23,733 nucleotides of DNA. It comes from DASZXJ01 sp035545895 (GTDB lineage: Bacteria > Planctomycetota > Phycisphaerae > Tepidisphaerales > Tepidisphaeraceae). The DNA lies in contig DASZXJ010000235.1 in NCBI GenBank assembly GCA_035545895.1, positions 1-23,733 on the forward strand. Direction: 5' to 3'. Positions 23,434-23,733 of the stretch are shown here, piece after piece. Below the pieces are notes generated by a model. The model was not told the DNA's origin. It did no database searches and worked only from the letters and a program-made list of their open reading frames with translations. Each line of letters starts with the position of its first letter. The first letter of the stretch is position 1. Both the position numbers and the translations under genes were made by a program.

Positions 23434-23605
23434 TGTACTAATATCCCCGGAACGGCAGGGCGTTGAGAATTGATCGCAATTATCGATAACGGGTTCGTTT
23501 ACAAGCAACGCCATTGAGCCCCGCCGCTTGCGGCGAGATTGGCGCTCGAAAACCCGCCGCAAGTGGCGGGGCTAAAATGAACCAATCCATTTCACTACTG
23601 TCCGG
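23434..23605. other. Intergenic region before the sugar operon
   Basis: It holds a 10-bp palindrome, TTATCGATAA (23480-23489). On the minus strand it also has TGTAAACG, a half-site like those bound by LacI-type regulators. It carries the copy C palindromic element too. No promoter of good quality was found, although the operon must start here. Confidence 0.35.
23516..23580. repeat. Dispersed palindromic element, copy C (REP-like)
   Basis: AGCCCCGCCGCTTGCGGCG (23517-23535) pairs with CGCCGCAAGTGGCGGGGCT (23555-23573), with a few mismatches. The core is the same as in copy B, down to the flanking GGCTAAA. It lies between a transposase remnant and the oxidoreductase gene. Confidence 0.7.
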
Positions 23606-23731
23606 TCAGAACTCGAATAATGTCAATTGTTTACGATCCTCAACTTCGGCAGTTTGCTTTAGAAGTTCCGAGAACGCCTGATTTATCGGGGTTTTTTCGA
23701 GAATCATGACGCCCAGAATTTGTGCGATTTC
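23606..23731 (-). CDS. Transposase C-terminus, IS4-like, cut by the window edge
   Basis: The final 41 codons of a gene enter from the right edge. The frame contains ILEKTPINQAFSELLKQTAE and ends KQLTLFEF before the TGA at 23606-23608. The LFEKTPI-like block and the Asn/Lys-Gln-Leu-x-LFxF end resemble IS4-type transposase C-termini as I remember them. No start is visible because the gene continues outside the window. Just beyond the stop, ACTACTGTCCGG (23594-23605) may be part of the element's terminal repeat, but this could not be checked against the other end. Confidence 0.55.
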   Translation of the reverse strand, partial: EIAQILGVMILEKTPINQAFSELLKQTAEVEDRKQLTLFEF

Positions 23732-23733
23732 GT

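Noticed and set aside
23434..23562. A 43-codon extension of the oxidoreductase frame
   Set aside because: It reads through a palindromic element, and family members begin just before the IGMIGYGFMG motif.

Overview
The window looks like chromosomal DNA of a planctomycete, probably of the class Phycisphaerae. This is inferred from gene content, with no 16S gene or database search behind it. The pointers are a PEP-CTERM secreted protein, a large secreted protein ending in the PVC-type putative heme-binding domain (CxxCH, TIGR02603 pattern), a DUF1080 protein, Gly/Arg-rich secreted proteins, and dispersed palindromes of a kind common in this phylum. I saw no tRNA, rRNA or CRISPR array.

Layout. 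(1) 165-941, minus: a PEP-CTERM secreted lectin-like protein. (2) 2641-1210, minus: a tight three-gene unit joined by two ATGA overlaps, encoding an ECF sigma factor, a one-TM putative anti-sigma protein and a secreted Gly-rich helical protein. (3) 2672-3396: the only long gene-poor stretch, AT-richer and holding palindromic and degenerate repeats. (4) 3397-7069, plus: typA/bipA, a class I amidotransferase of the peptidase C26 type overlapping it by one base, and a GT4 glycosyltransferase. These run convergently into an LpxL-like acyltransferase. (5) 8077-11015, plus: an iron-uptake operon feoA-feoB-FeoB-associated Cys-rich protein, with a clear sigma70-type promoter and a TTAGG-type inverted repeat just upstream. 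It abuts tail to tail, with no spare base, a STAS-domain gene. (6) 11609-12662, plus: a PPK2 polyphosphate kinase with a leader hairpin and a textbook intrinsic terminator, then a small Gln-rich hydrophilic protein. (7) 23433-13222, minus: eight co-directional genes. In transcription order these are a Gfo/Idh/MocA oxidoreductase, the beta-propeller/heme protein, DUF1080, an RbsC-like permease, an RbsB-like binding lipoprotein, a mutarotase-like protein, and an ABC-2 ATPase/permease pair whose permease carries an unusual C-terminal domain. (8) The right edge holds the C-terminus of a transposase resembling the IS4 family.

How the genes may work together. Group 7 reads as a sugar-catabolic operon. 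The oxidoreductase and heme protein could make or pass electrons from a keto-sugar, DUF1080 could cleave a 3-keto-glycoside outside the cytoplasm, and the binding protein and permease could import the product. The sugar-transporter ATPase is missing from the cluster. This is the most interesting system here, but the 3-keto-glycoside pathway assignment is inference from family knowledge. Group 5 is a conventional ferrous-iron system with one non-canonical FeoB residue.
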